A stretch of DNA of 64,000 nt from Dromiciops gliroides (taxonomy: Eukaryota > Chordata > Mammalia > Microbiotheria > Microbiotheriidae): assembly GCF_019393635.1 (NCBI RefSeq), contig NC_057865.1, forward strand, positions 297,048,385 to 297,112,384, read 5' to 3'. The first letter of the stretch is position 1. Each line of letters begins with the position of its first letter. A program made the position numbers and the translations under genes. Positions 1 to 12,729 of the stretch are shown piece by piece. The notes under the pieces are model-generated. The model saw only the letters and a list, made by a program, of their open reading frames with translations. It was not told the DNA's origin and searched no databases.

Positions 1-1100
1 CCTTGTCCCCTCCCTCCAGGATCCGAGTCTTGCCCACCTCTGCCCTTCACCAGGCACAAGATGCAGGGGCAGGAAAGCCTGGAAAGATCCTGGTTTGGGT
101 GAGCCGGGCCAAAGATGCCTTCCTCAGTCAAATGCCTCACCTGGAAGGGGAAACTGAGAATCCCCAAAGTGCCCACACCTCGGGGCTGCTTGGGCAGAAG
201 GTGCTGCTTTGGAAACCCAGGAGATCCGAGAAAGGGGCACTCTTTATCTGAGGATGCTCACTTCCCCTTGCTGAGCCTCGGTTACCCCGACTGTAAGGGA
301 GATGAGTAGCTCTGGGGCTGTGACCAAGACCTCTGACAAACTGTAAGAACCTGCTCCCTGGTGAAATGCATTTCCTGCTACCGGATCCAGAAACCGAAGG
401 CAGGGACCAGAGTCCCAGCCGGGAGGTTAGGCCTCCACCCCCAGCCCAGGCGGCCTTGTCATTAACACCAGTATCCGGGCTATCTCCCCCTCTCTTCTGA
501 GGATGTCCCCAGCCTCAGTATCTCTCCTGGTGCCTGGGGCCAGAGAGGTGGGCGGGGCCCTTGGTTCCAGTTTCCGGTTGGCCAGGTGAACACCCCAGCT
601 GGGTCCCAACAGGCCTGTACATGCAGGTGCCCAGCTTGCCTCGCCCCCATAGCTCTGAGCTCCCCCGGGGTCACAGGGACGCCGGCTGCCAGCCAGGTTT
701 CACATAGCCTGTTGACGCCCCTGGGAAGGTGGATGAGTCACTGAAGCTTCCCTCCAACCACAGGAAGTGAGGATGGAGACCTGGCCTTTTCCAGAGACCA
801 GGCCCTGCCGGGAAGCCAGCTCAAAGTCTCCTGCACCGATCACAATTCCCTCCTCAGCCCCTGCCATAGTGAATCAGGGCTGGAATCATCGGAGACCTGG
901 CTCCCTCACGGCACTATTTTCCCACATGACCTTGAATCCTAAAACACAGAATGTGAGAGCTGGAAGGGGCCTCACCCAGCACAGGGCCCTCATCTTACAG
1001 ACGGAAACTAAGCCCCAGGTCAGGAAGTGAATCTATCCCTCTGGGTCCCCCTTTCTCATGTGTTCCCCAGAATGGGAATGGAGAACCACCAAAAGCAGTC
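1..1100. other. Non-coding, no gene recognised
   Basis: Moderate GC, with one MIR/L2-like antisense remnant (AATGTGAGAGCTGGAAGGGG at about 950). Open frames are short and unrelated to known proteins. Confidence 0.5.
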
Positions 1101-1104
1101 AATA

Positions 1105-1290
1105 TTCATCCATCCATCCATCCATTCATTCATTTGTTCATTCATCCATCTATTCATTCATTCATTCGTTTGTTCTATCCATCCACCCATCCATCCATCC
1201 ATCCTTTCATTCATCATTCATCAAACATTTATTAAGTACCTACTATGTGCCAGGCACTGGGATTACAAAGATGAATCATCGCCTGCAGAC
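1105..1290 (+). repeat. (ATCC/ATTC)n microsatellite with L2-like flank
   Basis: Tetranucleotide ATCC and ATTC units run from about 1108 to 1222, followed by CATTTATTAAGTACCTACTATG, shown in part (ATTAAGTACCTACTATG), an L2/MIR-type end. The two open frames across it are repeat artefacts. Confidence 0.85.
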
Positions 1291-3790
1291 AAAGCAGCCC
1301 CTCCGGCTTTCTATATTCCTCTCTGCTGATGGCTCAGGCTGCTGCCACCCAGGTGGTTTCTGTCTCTGGGGCCTCAGTTTCCCTGCCTGAAAAGTGAGGG
1401 GGTGGAGAGGGGGCTCCCCTCTCTCAGGCCTCTATCACATGGGTGATAGCTCTTGCTCTCAGGGCTATTAGAGAGAATTGGGGGGCTGTGACCCGCTGCG
1501 CCCCCTCCCCCCTTCTGCCGTGTCCCCAGACTCCTGTCCAGCCCCAATGTGGGGCCACAGGGCAGAGCTTCCTCTGTCCTCACCCTGGTGTCTATCTTGG
1601 CTGCTTCCCCCTGAGGCTCTGCCTTCTGGGGCCCACACAAAGAAGCCATCCCACCCCTCCTTGGGGGAGCTTTCAGCATTAAAAGGTGCTGTTTGGTCTC
1701 CCCTGAACCCTCTCTTCTGCAGACTAAACAGCAAACCCTTCGGGCTCTGGTGACCTAAATCCTACAGCTCAGGAGTTGGGAGGGACTTGAGACTCAAGTG
1801 CATCCTCCTCGTTTGACAGTGGGAGAAACTGAGTCTGAGAGAAGGGAAGGTCTTTCTCTGAGGTCACAGAGCCAGGAGTGACTCTCTTGGGTCCTGTGTC
1901 CTCTCTGAAGTCAGGCTTCTTTCCATTTCCCATCATGGAACTGGATGAAATGCCTTCTGCTTTCGTTAGCCAATGGCTCCTGGTCACACCTCTGTCTCCA
2001 GGAGGACGGGGCCATGGACCAGCCAGGCATAGGGGATTGCTCTTGAGGGGGGGGCCCCTGATTCCCAGAAGCCCGAGCCCCAGGGATTCCCCAAGCCTAC
2101 CCTTCACGGGGTCACGAGACTCACTCCCCAAGAGATGAGATCTGGAGAGGATTGGGGGGGGTAGGAGGTCATGGAATACAACCCCCTCATTTTGCAGCTA
2201 GGAAAACTGAGACCCAGAGACTCATAACCAGCCCAGAATTGGCAGCCCAGGACCCAGCGCTGGATCTCCCACTTCCTCAGAGGTAGAGCCATCTAGGGAC
2301 ATGGAGAACCGACTTGGCCCCTTCCCATGCGCGCTGGGAGAGAGAAGCCAGTGAGGGATGGGATAGAGTCGGCTAGGAGCTCAAAGGGGGGCTGAGAACT
2401 TGAGAACCAGGCACCAGCTTCACCTGCCTGGATAGCCTGAACCCTTAGCTCCCAGCCCACCCCCGACCCCCAGCATTGAAGGCCGAGAGAGAGGGGGGCG
2501 GGGCCCATAGTGATGGGTAGGGCCAGATTCCCGCCCCTCCCCCCCCCTGCCTGGAGGCAGATGCCCTCCCCTCCCTCCCTCTCCAATCTGGGCGGGGCAG
2601 GGTAAGAAAAGGCCCTAGGCCGGAGGAGGTGGAGCAGAAGGGTGCTAGCCTCTGCATCCCGGGACTTCCCTGTTAGGAATTCCTTGCTCCTTGTCATGCC
2701 CTGGGAGTCTGGGTGGGAAGGACTGTGGGCAGGACCCAGGAGAAGGCTTTGCTGCTTGACCAACCAATCCACAAGCATCAAAGAAGCCCTGACCCATGCC
2801 GGGTGGTCCTATGGGGCGGGGGGGGGGGGGGGGCGGGGGCAAAGGAAGAAGAGAAGGCCTAGTCCTGCAGGAGAACCAACCTAAAAGGGGGGGCCTCCAC
2901 AGACGAGGGTAAATGACCCTCCCCACACCCAGCTCATTGGGCCTGAGGGGTCTCCTTGTCCTCCCATTGGACACAGCAGCAGGGCTGGGCAGGGCAGGGC
3001 AGGGCAGAGTCAGGAGGCCCATTATCACCTTGTTACTATTCAGAGCCCCAATGACAATAATAACCAGGAATAATAATAGGGTGGCTTTGTGTTTACAAAT
3101 GGCCTTTCTTCCTTTGTGATCTCACCCTTCTCGTCGTGCCATCCCTGTGACACAGGGTGGGGGCTGCCACCATCTCCCCATAACACAGATGGAGAGACTG
3201 AGGCCCCCGGACAGTTCTGGGCGCCAGGTCTCATCCAGCATCCCCTGGAACCAGATCTCCTGATCGCTAGACCTGAGCTCAGGCCATGAGACCCCTAAAG
3301 ATGAGATGGAATCAAACCGTGAGACAAAAATTAGCCTCCTCCAAGCCCTGTCTTGCAGCCTGCCCTAATTAGCCTCCCCTCTCACCTCCTGACAAGCAAA
3401 TGTTATTTTCTAAGTTTGTCACATGGGGTTTCCAAAGCAGCTGAGAACAAGTTCTCAGTCTGAGAGACCAAGTCAGGTAGCAAGCAGGTCATCACCTAGT
3501 GGAGGGACCACACAGCCTTGGCCTCTCTGATCTGGGAGGGTTGACTCGGGCCTGGGGGGGGAGCCCCTCATGCTGGGGTGGGGGGCAGGGCTAAGACCCC
3601 ACACACCTTCCCTTCCAGGCTGTCAAAGGCCTGAGGAACAGGGGAAACTGGCCCCAACACACCTAGCTCTGGGGGGCCCTGGGAGGCCCCTCACCTGAGG
3701 AACACTCCTGGTGGGCAACAGGAAAGAGCAGGAGGGAAATGGAAGAAGGGACAAGCTGGAGGCAGAAACCACAATGAAGGGAAGTCCCCC
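1290..3790. other. Non-coding, old repeat remnants
   Basis: Antisense MIR-like blocks near 1760-1880 and 2140-2290, a 20-bp G run at 2817-2836, and an A/T-richer block at 3290-3450 with TAATTAG motifs. No exon seen. Confidence 0.5.
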
Positions 3791-4140
3791 AGAGTCCCAG
3801 GCAGCAACACCCCCGAGAGGAAAAGAGGGAGAGAGGGAGAAAGGAAGGAGAGTTAGAAGAGGAAGAAAGAGAAAGGGGGAGAGATAAGGAGAGGAAGAAA
3901 GAGGGAAAGTAGAGAGGGGAATGGGAAGAGAAAGTGGAGAAATGAGACAGAGACAAAGGGGGAGAAAGTAAAGGAGAGAGACAGAAAGACAGAGATGGAG
4001 TGAGAGAGGAGTGGGGGGCAGGGGGAGAGAGGGAAAGAGAGAATTCTGTAAAGTCTTGTTACACCCAGAGAGTAAGAGATGGAGATGAAGTGGAGGAAGG
4101 GAGAGAGGGGGAAGGAGGAGGGGATGGGGAGTGTGAGGGA
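3790..4140 (+). repeat. Purine-rich (GA/GGA) tract
   Basis: About 350 bp of nearly pure A/G on the + strand, mainly GAGA, GGAA and GGGA motifs. Confidence 0.85.
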
Positions 4141-4392
4141 GGGTGGAGCTGGCTCAGCCTCATCCTCCTTTCTCTGAATCTCTGGGATGGGGTGGGGGGG
4201 AAGAGGATGGCCCCCACCAAGGCTCTTGTGACAAAGATGTCTGGTTCAAAGGGATGTGTGTCACAGAGTTCTGTGTTTTCTCTCCTCCCTCTCCTAGACT
4301 GGGAGCTTTCTGAGGGCAGGGCCTGGCCCTTAGCTAAACCAAACAAAAGGGTTCTGTAACCCAGCAGGTGATTCACAGATACTTTATAGAAA

Positions 4393-4560
4393 GGGGCAGC
4401 TAGGTGGTGCAGCAGTGGATAAAGCACTAGCCCTAGATTCAGGAGGACCTGAGTTCAAATCTGACCTCAGACACTTGACACTAGCTGTGTGACCCTGGGC
4501 AAGTCACTTAACCCTCCATTGCAGCACCAAAAAAACCAACAACAAAAACAACAAAAAAGT
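4393..4560 (+). mobile_element. Marsupial tRNA-derived SINE
   Basis: Starts GGGGCAGCTAGGTGG and contains the conserved phrases GAGTTCAAATCTGACC and GTGACCCTGGGCAAGTCACTTAA, then an A-rich CAA tail. It is flanked by a 14-bp target-site duplication with one mismatch (4378-4392 region and 4561-4574). Confidence 0.92.
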
Positions 4561-5697
4561 GATACTGTATAGAACCAATATGCCTGATCTAATCACGTAG
4601 GATCGGGGTTGGCTCCCAAGGCAGGGGGTAAAGATCAAGGGCTCTGTGCTTACTCCCCTCAGCCTTCGCTCTCCCTAAGACTCAGTTTCCCTTTTCTATG
4701 AAATAAAAGGATCAGGCTAGATGAACTCGGGGGCCCTCGGAGCTGTGCCCTCAGGGAGCTCCCAGTCTTGGGGGGACAGAGTGGGAGTGACCCAGGTCCT
4801 GGCCTCCGAGGGCTGCCCATCCAGGGGAAGAGAAGAGCACCCATAGGTGCAGCAGGTGAGCTCCGGATGGCCTGGCCTTAAGAGCTCAGTGGTGAAATCA
4901 TGGCCGTAGGTACAGTAGGAGCGAGTAGTAGGCCTTAGGCGGCCCAGTGGGCACTGGGAAGGCAGTCGGTCCTGAACGACTAACGGGTCTGGGTGGGGTG
5001 AAGAGGGCTTGATGGGGGCCCAGTTGGATGGGCGGGCTGCAGGCTGGGGACAGAACTCCTGCCAGGGGAGGCAGGGAGGGGAGGAAGGGAGGCCTGGATG
5101 CTTTAGGTCAGTTTGATTCAAGAGGTCAGTGCCCCCAGGTCTGTGAAGCAGTCTGGACGGGCCAAGAAACAAGAGAACTTTTGGCAAAGGGAGGGACACA
5201 GATGGCCTTTGTCCTAGTGTCACTACCCCCATCCCAGCCAGGATTGCAACTTGGTTCACCTGCCCTTTGTGCTGTGGGCTGCTGGCTGGGGGGGGGGGGC
5301 GCGTGTGCCCCAGGGGCCCCCAGGGTGGGTGCCAGGGCACCAGATCATCTGGTTCTATTCCTGAGAAAGCAGGGAGGCCAGAAAGGGAGGCCCAAGCTCG
5401 AAGCTGGGCAGCCACGGTAACCTGTGAACTGCCTTCTGCACATCTCCAGGAGGGCAGGGGCCCTCTCATCTCCTTCTTTGTAACCCACCTGGAGGAGGCA
5501 AAATATTTGAGAAATATTTGTTCATTCCCTGATGACCCCGATTGCCTCTGGACACAGTGCCCCCCCTGCCAGGACCACCTCCCCCAAGCAGTCTTGTAGC
5601 ATCCCCCCCGCCTCAACTAAGCTGGGGGTGCAGAATGGAAGGGGGAGAGGGGAGGGAAGAGGATAAGGGCTTCTCCCAGCACCCGCCACATGTGGCC

Positions 5698-5893
5698 ATG
5701 TACTAAGTGCTTCTTACAAATAGGGCACCTGATCCTCAGAAGAACCCTGTGGGGTAGATGTTGTTACCACCCCTGTTCTACAGTTGAGGAAACAGGTGAA
5801 CAGGTGAAGTGACTTGTTCAGGACCACATGTCTCAGGAGAGTCTGAGGCTGGATCTGAATTCAGGCCCGGCACTCTGTCCCCTGTGCCACCTC
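5698..5893 (-). mobile_element. MIR-like SINE, antisense
   Basis: TGTACTAAGTGCTTCTTAC, CAGTTGAGGAAACAGGTG and CTGAATTCAGGCCCGGCAC are in antisense MIR order. Confidence 0.55.
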
Positions 5894-6384
5894 TTAATAC
5901 AAGCCTGTCCATTCCCCTAAAGCTTCCTTCCGTTGGGTTTCTGCAGCTCTGCCCGCGGCTGCCCTATGTTCCCCTCACCTGGGCGAGGGCCCGAACACCC
6001 ATCGGTGGCAAGCTCTCCAAGGCCAGGACGGAGAGTACTTTGCAGTTTGGCTTCCATGGGAAGGGGAGGGGAGAGGGATATGAGGCATTTAATTGGATCC
6101 ATTTTATGTGAATTATGACCTTTAAAAATAAAACATTGAAATGTCAATGAAAAGAGGCCCAGAGCCAAGGCCTTGTCACTACAGTGACTCTTCTGGGCCC
6201 CAGAAGAGATTTTTCCTTCTTTCCTGCCTAAGACAGGTGGGGGGGCTGTGGTTGTGGGATGCGGCATACCTGGGCAATGAGATTGCTGGCTAGGCTTGAT
6301 TTTTTGATCTAAGAGAAAGCTTACTGAGCAGTGATGGGGCGGGCAGACCCAAAAAACTGGGATATAGAAACCAATGGCACAATA

Positions 6385-6610
6385 CATCTTTTTAAAAATC
6401 GATTCTATTTCCCCCCAATTATTTGTTAAAACAAAATTTTAACTTTTGAGTTCCAAATTGTCCCCCTCCCCCTCCCCAGACGGTAAGCAATCAGATGTAG
6501 GTTAGACGCATGCAATCATGTAAAACGTTTTCATACCAGTCATTTTGTGCAAGAAGATTGGAATGAAAGAAGTGAAACAGCACGCCTTCAGTCTGACCAA
6601 CACAACATTG
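6385..6610 (-). mobile_element. L1-type LINE 3' fragment
   Basis: Contains TTTTGAGTTCCAAATTGTCC, a C/T-rich block, then GTAAGCAATCAGATGTAGG, the same order as in the copies at 22905 and 58230. Confidence 0.6.
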
Positions 6611-7195
6611 GAATCAGAAGGAAAACCCACTGCGCCAACGCTGAAAGGCCAGCCCAGAGCGGCCCTCACCCTAGGGCATGGACAGGGCCAGGGGCTGGGC
6701 ACCCCCTTGCAGGTGTGTTTCTAGAGGGATCATGTGGGTCATCTCAGACTTACGAGATTCGGATCCTGTGGCTGGAGAGGCAGCGAGCTCCTGTCCCTAG
6801 AATGTTCAGGAAGTGGTTGTATGGGACAGTCCTGGCCCTGGAGGGAGAACGTCCAGGCTTCTATCCAGGGAAGGGAGTGTTCTCTCAGGCCCCAGAGGCC
6901 CCTGAGCACAACCTCTAGCCCAGTGACCCAGGCACTCAGCTCCCTCTGGGGACAGTCTGGGCACTGGGGGCAGGCAGTGAGCACAGATGAGGAAAGTGTG
7001 GAAGAGTGGAAGGAGCTAGGCCAGAGGCCAGAGGCCTCAGATGCTCCCCCACTGAGGGTCAGTCGGGCTGCCTGAGCCCCAGGGCCTTGGCCTCCCTTAC
7101 CCCACTGGGCCCCCCACCAGCCAGGAGAGGGAGGCCAGCTCAGAGCTGTCATTCTGGATTTTCAGAAGAATGCTAAGAATATGAGATCTACAGCT

Positions 7196-7425
7196 GGATT
7201 CCAATCCTCTCAATTGTACAGAAAGGGAAGCTGAGGCTCAGGGATGGGGAAGGACTTGGCCAAGGTCACCCAAGTCCTCTGGCACTAAAGGCAGCACTTT
7301 TCCAATGATGTCTTCCCAACAGTCCCACAAGGCTGGGCAAACTGAGGCCCGGAGAGGGGAAGGGTCCCCCCAAGCCCCGCAGCTAGTCAGCGGCAGCTGG
7401 GGCATCTGAACCCAGGTCCCCTCCA
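7196..7425 (-). mobile_element. MIR-like SINEs, antisense
   Basis: GAAGCTGAGGCTCAGGGATG with CAAGGTCACCCAAGTCC, then a second AACTGAGGCCCGGAGAG block, suggest two antisense MIR remnants. Confidence 0.45.
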
Positions 7426-7589
7426 CAGACACTTCTCACACACCTGCTGTGTGCCCTGCCACCCAGAGAAGTCAGGGATGAATGAGACAATAGGCTCCTG
7501 ATGACAAGGACGATAACGGTGACATTTACACAGGGGTTTAACATTGCTAAGTGCAGAGCACAGGGCATTCTTTTACACAGCTGGGCAGG

Positions 7590-7945
7590 ACTCTGTCCTG
7601 CTCCAAGATTTAGTGCCTCCCTCCAAGACCTTTTGCCTAGCATTCAAGGCTCTGCACAACAGCTGCCTCCTCTCCTTATCCCTTCCATTCATCTTATGCC
7701 AGTCCCTGTCCAATGATCAGACTCTCTCCCTGCCTTGTTCACACTGCCCCCACCCCGATTCCTCCTCATCCTTTATGACCCAACTCCTCTGGCATCTTCT
7801 CCAGGAAGCCTTCCCTGATTGCTCTCCTGGTCATGGTCTTCTCCTCCCCCGATTTTCATTCTTTTACCTCAAGTCCTGACACCTCTATTACCCTCAGGGA
7901 GCTCCCTGAGCCCCAGGCTCAGGCTTGGTGCTTAATAAAGAAAGG
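7590..7945 (+). mobile_element. L2 LINE 3' fragment
   Basis: GCATTCAAGGCTCTGCACAAC, shown here as GCATTCAAGGCTCTG, and TTCTCCAGGAAGCCTTCC followed by TTGGTGCTTAATAAAG match the L2 3' end. The open frames here are repeat-derived. Confidence 0.6.
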
Positions 7946-8104
7946 TTCCCAGGTTCTGGGCTCTTGGCAACTCCCAGGCTCACAGGGAAGTAAGATTCAG
8001 ATAAATATGCAATATCCCGGCATGGGATAGGGTCTTCCCCATGCCCCTCCTCAAAAACTCTAAGCTGCATCTACCCTGGCTCCTGCTTTCCTCATCTCAA
8101 GAGT

Positions 8105-8282
8105 AGAAGCATCTTCCTCCTCCTCCCCCTGCTCCTCCTCCCCCCTCCCCTCCTCCTCCCCTCCCTCCCCCTCCCCTCCCTCCTCCCCCTTCCCCCTCCC
8201 CCTCCTCCTCTCTCTCTCCCCCCTCCTCCTTACCTCCCTCCCCTCCTCCTCCCCTTCCTCCTCCCCCCTCGCTCCTCCCTGA
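8105..8282 (+). repeat. Pyrimidine-rich (CCT/CCTCC) tract
   Basis: Almost unbroken C/T for about 175 bp, made of CTCCTCC and CCCCTCCC units. It may form triplex DNA. Confidence 0.88.
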
Positions 8283-8289
8283 GGTGATC

Positions 8290-11200
8290 CCTCTCTCTTG
8301 GCCCATCCCTCTCACCTCCTCTGGGACCCACTTGTGGTAGCCAGCCTGGCTCTCTGCGGACCCTTTCCTTTGCCAGCATGCCTGCTCAGACCTCCCCACT
8401 CCTAACGGGCCTTTCCCTCCACCGGCTACCACCATCTCCCTTCTGTCCCTTGTCTCTACCTGCTGCCTTCACTGCCTCCCTGGCCATTCTCTCCCCACAC
8501 CCAGGGGCTCCATGAAGCTGCTTTCTCCATGATTATGGGGGGGGGGTCCAGCTCATCCCAAAGGCCAATGGCCTTTCCTTGAGCCTCTTCTGCGGACAGC
8601 TGGCTGGTCATGGCCCAACCGACCTCAACCAGAGGGGCCATTTGGTAGAGTGGACGGATGCCTAACTGGGCTCAAATCTTCCCTCTGACGCTGACCAGCT
8701 GTGTGGCCCCTGTGTGGCCAGCCCCAGCCCCTGCTCCCAGAGGCTCCCTGTCTGGGGTGGGAGTGGGGACTAGGCAGAGGAGGAGCAGCCCCCCCCACCT
8801 GAACCCCTTTCAGTGTTGGTGGGAGGCACACACAGAGAACAATTTGATCCAATCCCTTCCCCTCTGTGCCAAGTACTGAAGATAGAAGCAAAGTGAGGGG
8901 CCCTCCCTGACCACATGAAGCTTACACGCTGGGTGCTCTTGAGATCCGTCAGGCTGGAAGTTCAGTGGCCCCTCATGGCCCGAGCCTACTACTCATTTGC
9001 CTGGGAGTTTGACCTCCTTGGCCTCTGACCTCCTGGGGCAGCCTGCTGCCCGCCTCCCCTCCAGTGGGGCTCCCCATGTCGGCTCCAGACTGAGTGTGGA
9101 TGCCCCCCTGGTCTCAGCCCTCCCACCTTCCTCAGTGTCCCCGGGAGCAGGGACCTCAGGCCTGTGCCTAATGATGAGGCAGCTTTCTAAGACTGTGGAT
9201 CACGGGGAAGACACTGGCCTATAGTGGTAGAGGGAGATTGCTTATGCAGCAATGTCCTATATCAGAGAAACCACAGGTGCCCCCCACCCCCTATTTCTAG
9301 CCTTTAATTCAAAGTAGGGAAGGAGGGCTAGAGAGAGCAAGAGAGAGAGGTTGACCAAGGGCTCAGGGGAATCTGAGCAGGGGAGGAAGGTTTCAGCTGG
9401 TGGAAGCTGGGGGAACTTCCTGGAATGGGTGGCCAAGATCTTACAGGAAGAGGAAGAGCTGAAAGGGGAAGGTGCACCAAGAGTGGAAATCAGCTTGTGC
9501 AAATAACCTGTGGCTGGAGAGGACAGTGCCCAAAGCTTCACAGATATAAGGAGGAAAGAGCAGGCCTTTGCTCTAGCCTTCAGGAGATGGTCAGAAACCT
9601 TGGAAAGAACAAGTCTATGAGGAGGTGGTGGGAGCAGAAGCCAAACTGCAGGGGACTGACAAGTGAGTGGATGGGAGCAGGGGAGGGCCCGGGAAGGGAA
9701 GAGAGATGAGGGAGGATGCTGGCTGAAAGGGTTGACAGGACAGGTGGTGTGAGGCAGGCCCAGGACTATGGGACTGACTCAGAACCTGGGAGGGAGAGTC
9801 ACAAGAGGCAAGGCAGAGCTGGGGGTGAGAGGAAGGGGGCAGCCAAAAACAAGGGGGTGATGTACACCAATGGCTGCCTCCTCCAGGATCAGGGAGCCCC
9901 TGGGGAGCAGGATGAGGGAGGGGGAAGACATAGCAGGCCACGAGCCAGGCCCATTGTGGGGGAATGTGACCATTGCCATCCCCACCAGTAGGCTGTAGCC
10001 CCTCTAAACCGTGAGTCAATCAATGACCTGATTTTCCTGCTCCCCTTCTATGTGGAACTCCACTGTGGAAGAGAGAGAGGGAGATGGTGTCCCCAGAGGG
10101 TTCATAGACACCACCAGGCGGGTCAAGGTCCGGGGGCTCCTGAGCAGTGGAGGAGACATTTGAGGAGGGCCTTGGAAGATGGACAGGACTGTGACAGTGG
10201 AAGGAAGGTCATGGTTTCCCTGCCCAAGAACAGCAAGAAAAATGATGCAGAGGCTGGGGCATCAGCCTGGCTTGCCCAAGCAAGGCAGGGTCTTCCCTCC
10301 TGATCATGAGGTTTGACATGTATTCTTCTGTAATGGGACTGAATCTGAGTGGGAAGGAACAGGAGAGACTCTAGTCCCTCATTACACAGATGAGGAAACA
10401 AACTCCAGAGGGGGTGGAACTTCCCTAAGCTCCCTCACATAGGGTGCTTCAGGGCTGGCATTGGAGTGCAGCATCCTTGGGACAGCACTGTGCTTTAACA
10501 AACAGTTATTAAGTACCTACTGTATACAGGGTGCTGTGTTCTGGCCTAGCAGTGAGCGCAGGGGGTGGGTAGGCTGGAGCCAGCCCTCAGGGGACCCCCT
10601 CCCCAGGCAGGCTTAACCCCCCCCCACACACACACCCCTTGCAGTGTTTATTTCAGGCACTTCCTGGCAGGATCCGGGCACCAATGCTATGAAAAACCTA
10701 ACGGAAGGGAAGGCCAGGTTGCCCAGTAGGTTTCTCTTCTTGAGAATAGGGAAGTGGGCCTTGTGGTTTAGGAAAACAAATCAGGGGATCTCCCATCTGG
10801 CTTCTGCAGAATGAGGCAGCCCAAGCCTGGGCAGAATGGACAGAAGCAGGACCCAGGCCTCCTAGAGGGGCGGGTCCTGCTGGTTGAGGGCTGGAGGCTG
10901 AAGCCAACTCTGTACCTGGAGGGCAGAAAGAGCCTGGCTCTGCTCTGCAGAAGCTGTGTAGAGAACCAGCTCTGCCTGGGGGGGGGGGGGGGGGCCGGGG
11001 GTCCTGGCTCGCCCTTCAGCACCTCCCTGTTGGCGGAAGCCCCAGATGCCCTTGTGCTCCTAAGCAGGATGGACAACAGGTTCCCATTCACCCATCCATC
11101 AGTGGGTGTATAGACCGGATCTCAGACCTACCATGAGCAGGCCCTGCCTTCAGGAAGCTCCTGGGGAGGGGGAAGACATACATAAGGAGTCCCAGGTTCT

Positions 11201-11530
11201 GGGAGATAGAAGCAGAGCAGGCCTGGAATATTAGGGGTCCCTGGCTGTTCACCCCAGTGCCCACCTCTCCCAAAGAATTGAGTGTAATAGAAACTAGGTC
11301 TAAAGTCAGGACCTGGGTTCAAATTTTGACCCGTGTCACGATGGGTCAGAAGGCCCCATGACTGGAGAACACCTAGCGACAATAACATTCCCAAAAGGGA
11401 AATCAACTCTAATTTAATAAACAGGAAATGACTTATTGTTGATGTAGGAACTTGGTCAAAATTCATTGTCTTTATGCAGATCAAAACCTACTTCAAATTC
11501 ATAGAAAGGCTATGAATGAGGAGACACTCA
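8290..11530. other. Non-coding, no gene recognised
   Basis: Mostly unique sequence with degraded repeats near 9430-9720, 10040-10230 and 10340-10550 and a 15-bp G run at about 10980. No exon seen. Confidence 0.45.
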
Positions 11531-11540
11531 AAACACTTTG

Positions 11541-11673
11541 GGGGCAGCTAAGTGGAGCAGTGGATAAAGCACCGGCCCTGGATTCAGGAGTACCTGAGTT
11601 CAAATCCGGCCTCAGACACTTGACACTTACTAGCTGTGTGACCCTGGGCAAGTCACTTAACCCCCATTGCCCC

Positions 11674-11705
<32 letters not shown>

Positions 11706-11877
11706 AAAAAAAAAATGCTCACCAGACTTTGGGGCAGCTAGATGGCGCAGTGGATAGAGCACCGGCCCTGGAGTCAGGAGTACCTGGGTTCAAATCTGGC
11801 CTCAGACACTTAACACTTAACTAGCTGTGTGACCCTGGGCAAGTCACTTAACCCCAATTGCCTCACTAAAAAAAAAA
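11541..11877 (+). mobile_element. Head-to-tail pair of marsupial SINEs
   Basis: Two monomers, 11541-11715 and 11731-11877, are joined by a short linker. The motif AAAACACTTTG sits just before the first (11530-11540) and just after the second (11878-11888), so the pair shares one outer duplication. Confidence 0.9.
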
Positions 11878-11887
11878 AAAACACTTT

Positions 11888-12720
11888 GAAGCTACTTAAA
11901 CCCAACCTATTTAATGGAAACCTTGGATATTGAAAAATGGGAAATAGACAAAGGCAAAGACATTGACCTTTACCATCAGCATTTCCTTCCAAAGGTTCAA
12001 GCTGAATATGTAGCACAGTTTCCTTAGGAAGGAGTCCAAAAGAGCCCAGAAACTTCTCCAACCAGCAAACATTTGATCTCTGACAAGGAAAGAGATCATG
12101 GTCAAGTACAACTCTGATCTAGAATACAAACTCATTTGTAAAACACAACAGAGGAGGATGGGTAAAGATTATGAGCAGCCATGCCTCTAAAACAGTGAAT
12201 AGTTATGGAAACAAAAAAACCCCTAAGCCTAAAGACAGATTGAGGTGATGCCAAAATGAGTCGCTTCAGCCCCACAGGATTTATGGATGGAGCTGGCAGG
12301 AGGACCACAAAGAGATAAAAAAATGGAATTTATTTGTCATTGTTTTCATAATTAGCTAGTTTCATCATCAGTGAACCACTGGGGAACCACCACATTTGGG
12401 TTCTGATACCTCAAGGCACTTCCTGAATAAGGAAGTAGAAATGGGTCTTTAAGAGCAGCTGGATTGGACCAATAACAAACCGAGGAATCCATAATGGAGG
12501 CAACACCACACTGAGGACAGTGAGGGTTTTTTTTTTTTAAACAAAATATTTCAGGGAGGAGGAGATATGACAAGAATGGAGGAAATTCACAGACAAGTTT
12601 AATACCAAAAAGGGACAACCAATAACTGCAGACCATGTACTGACTCTCATCCTTGTATGATTTTATGAGGATGACTATGCACAAAGGGAAGTCATTATTG
12701 AGGATGTCTTTTATAAAAAT
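11888..12720 (+). other. Degraded coding-like or LINE-like segment
   Basis: Short + strand stretches read like protein (for example DIEKWEIDKGKDIDLYHQH near 11925 and EWRKFTDKFNTKKGQPITAD near 12573) but stops and frame changes break them. This may be an old retrocopy or transposon interior. Confidence 0.3.
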
Positions 12721-12729
12721 GTGAGAAGG

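Noticed and set aside
1105-1230. Regular spaced repeats as a CRISPR-like array
   Set aside because: It is a simple tetranucleotide microsatellite with no spacers, in a vertebrate genome.
4059-4427. Minus-strand open frame over the purine tract
   Set aside because: Low-complexity Ser/Pro peptide from the GA repeat, ending inside a SINE.
8097-8435. Gly/Glu-rich minus-strand frame
   Set aside because: A direct translation of the C/T tract; not a glycine-rich protein.
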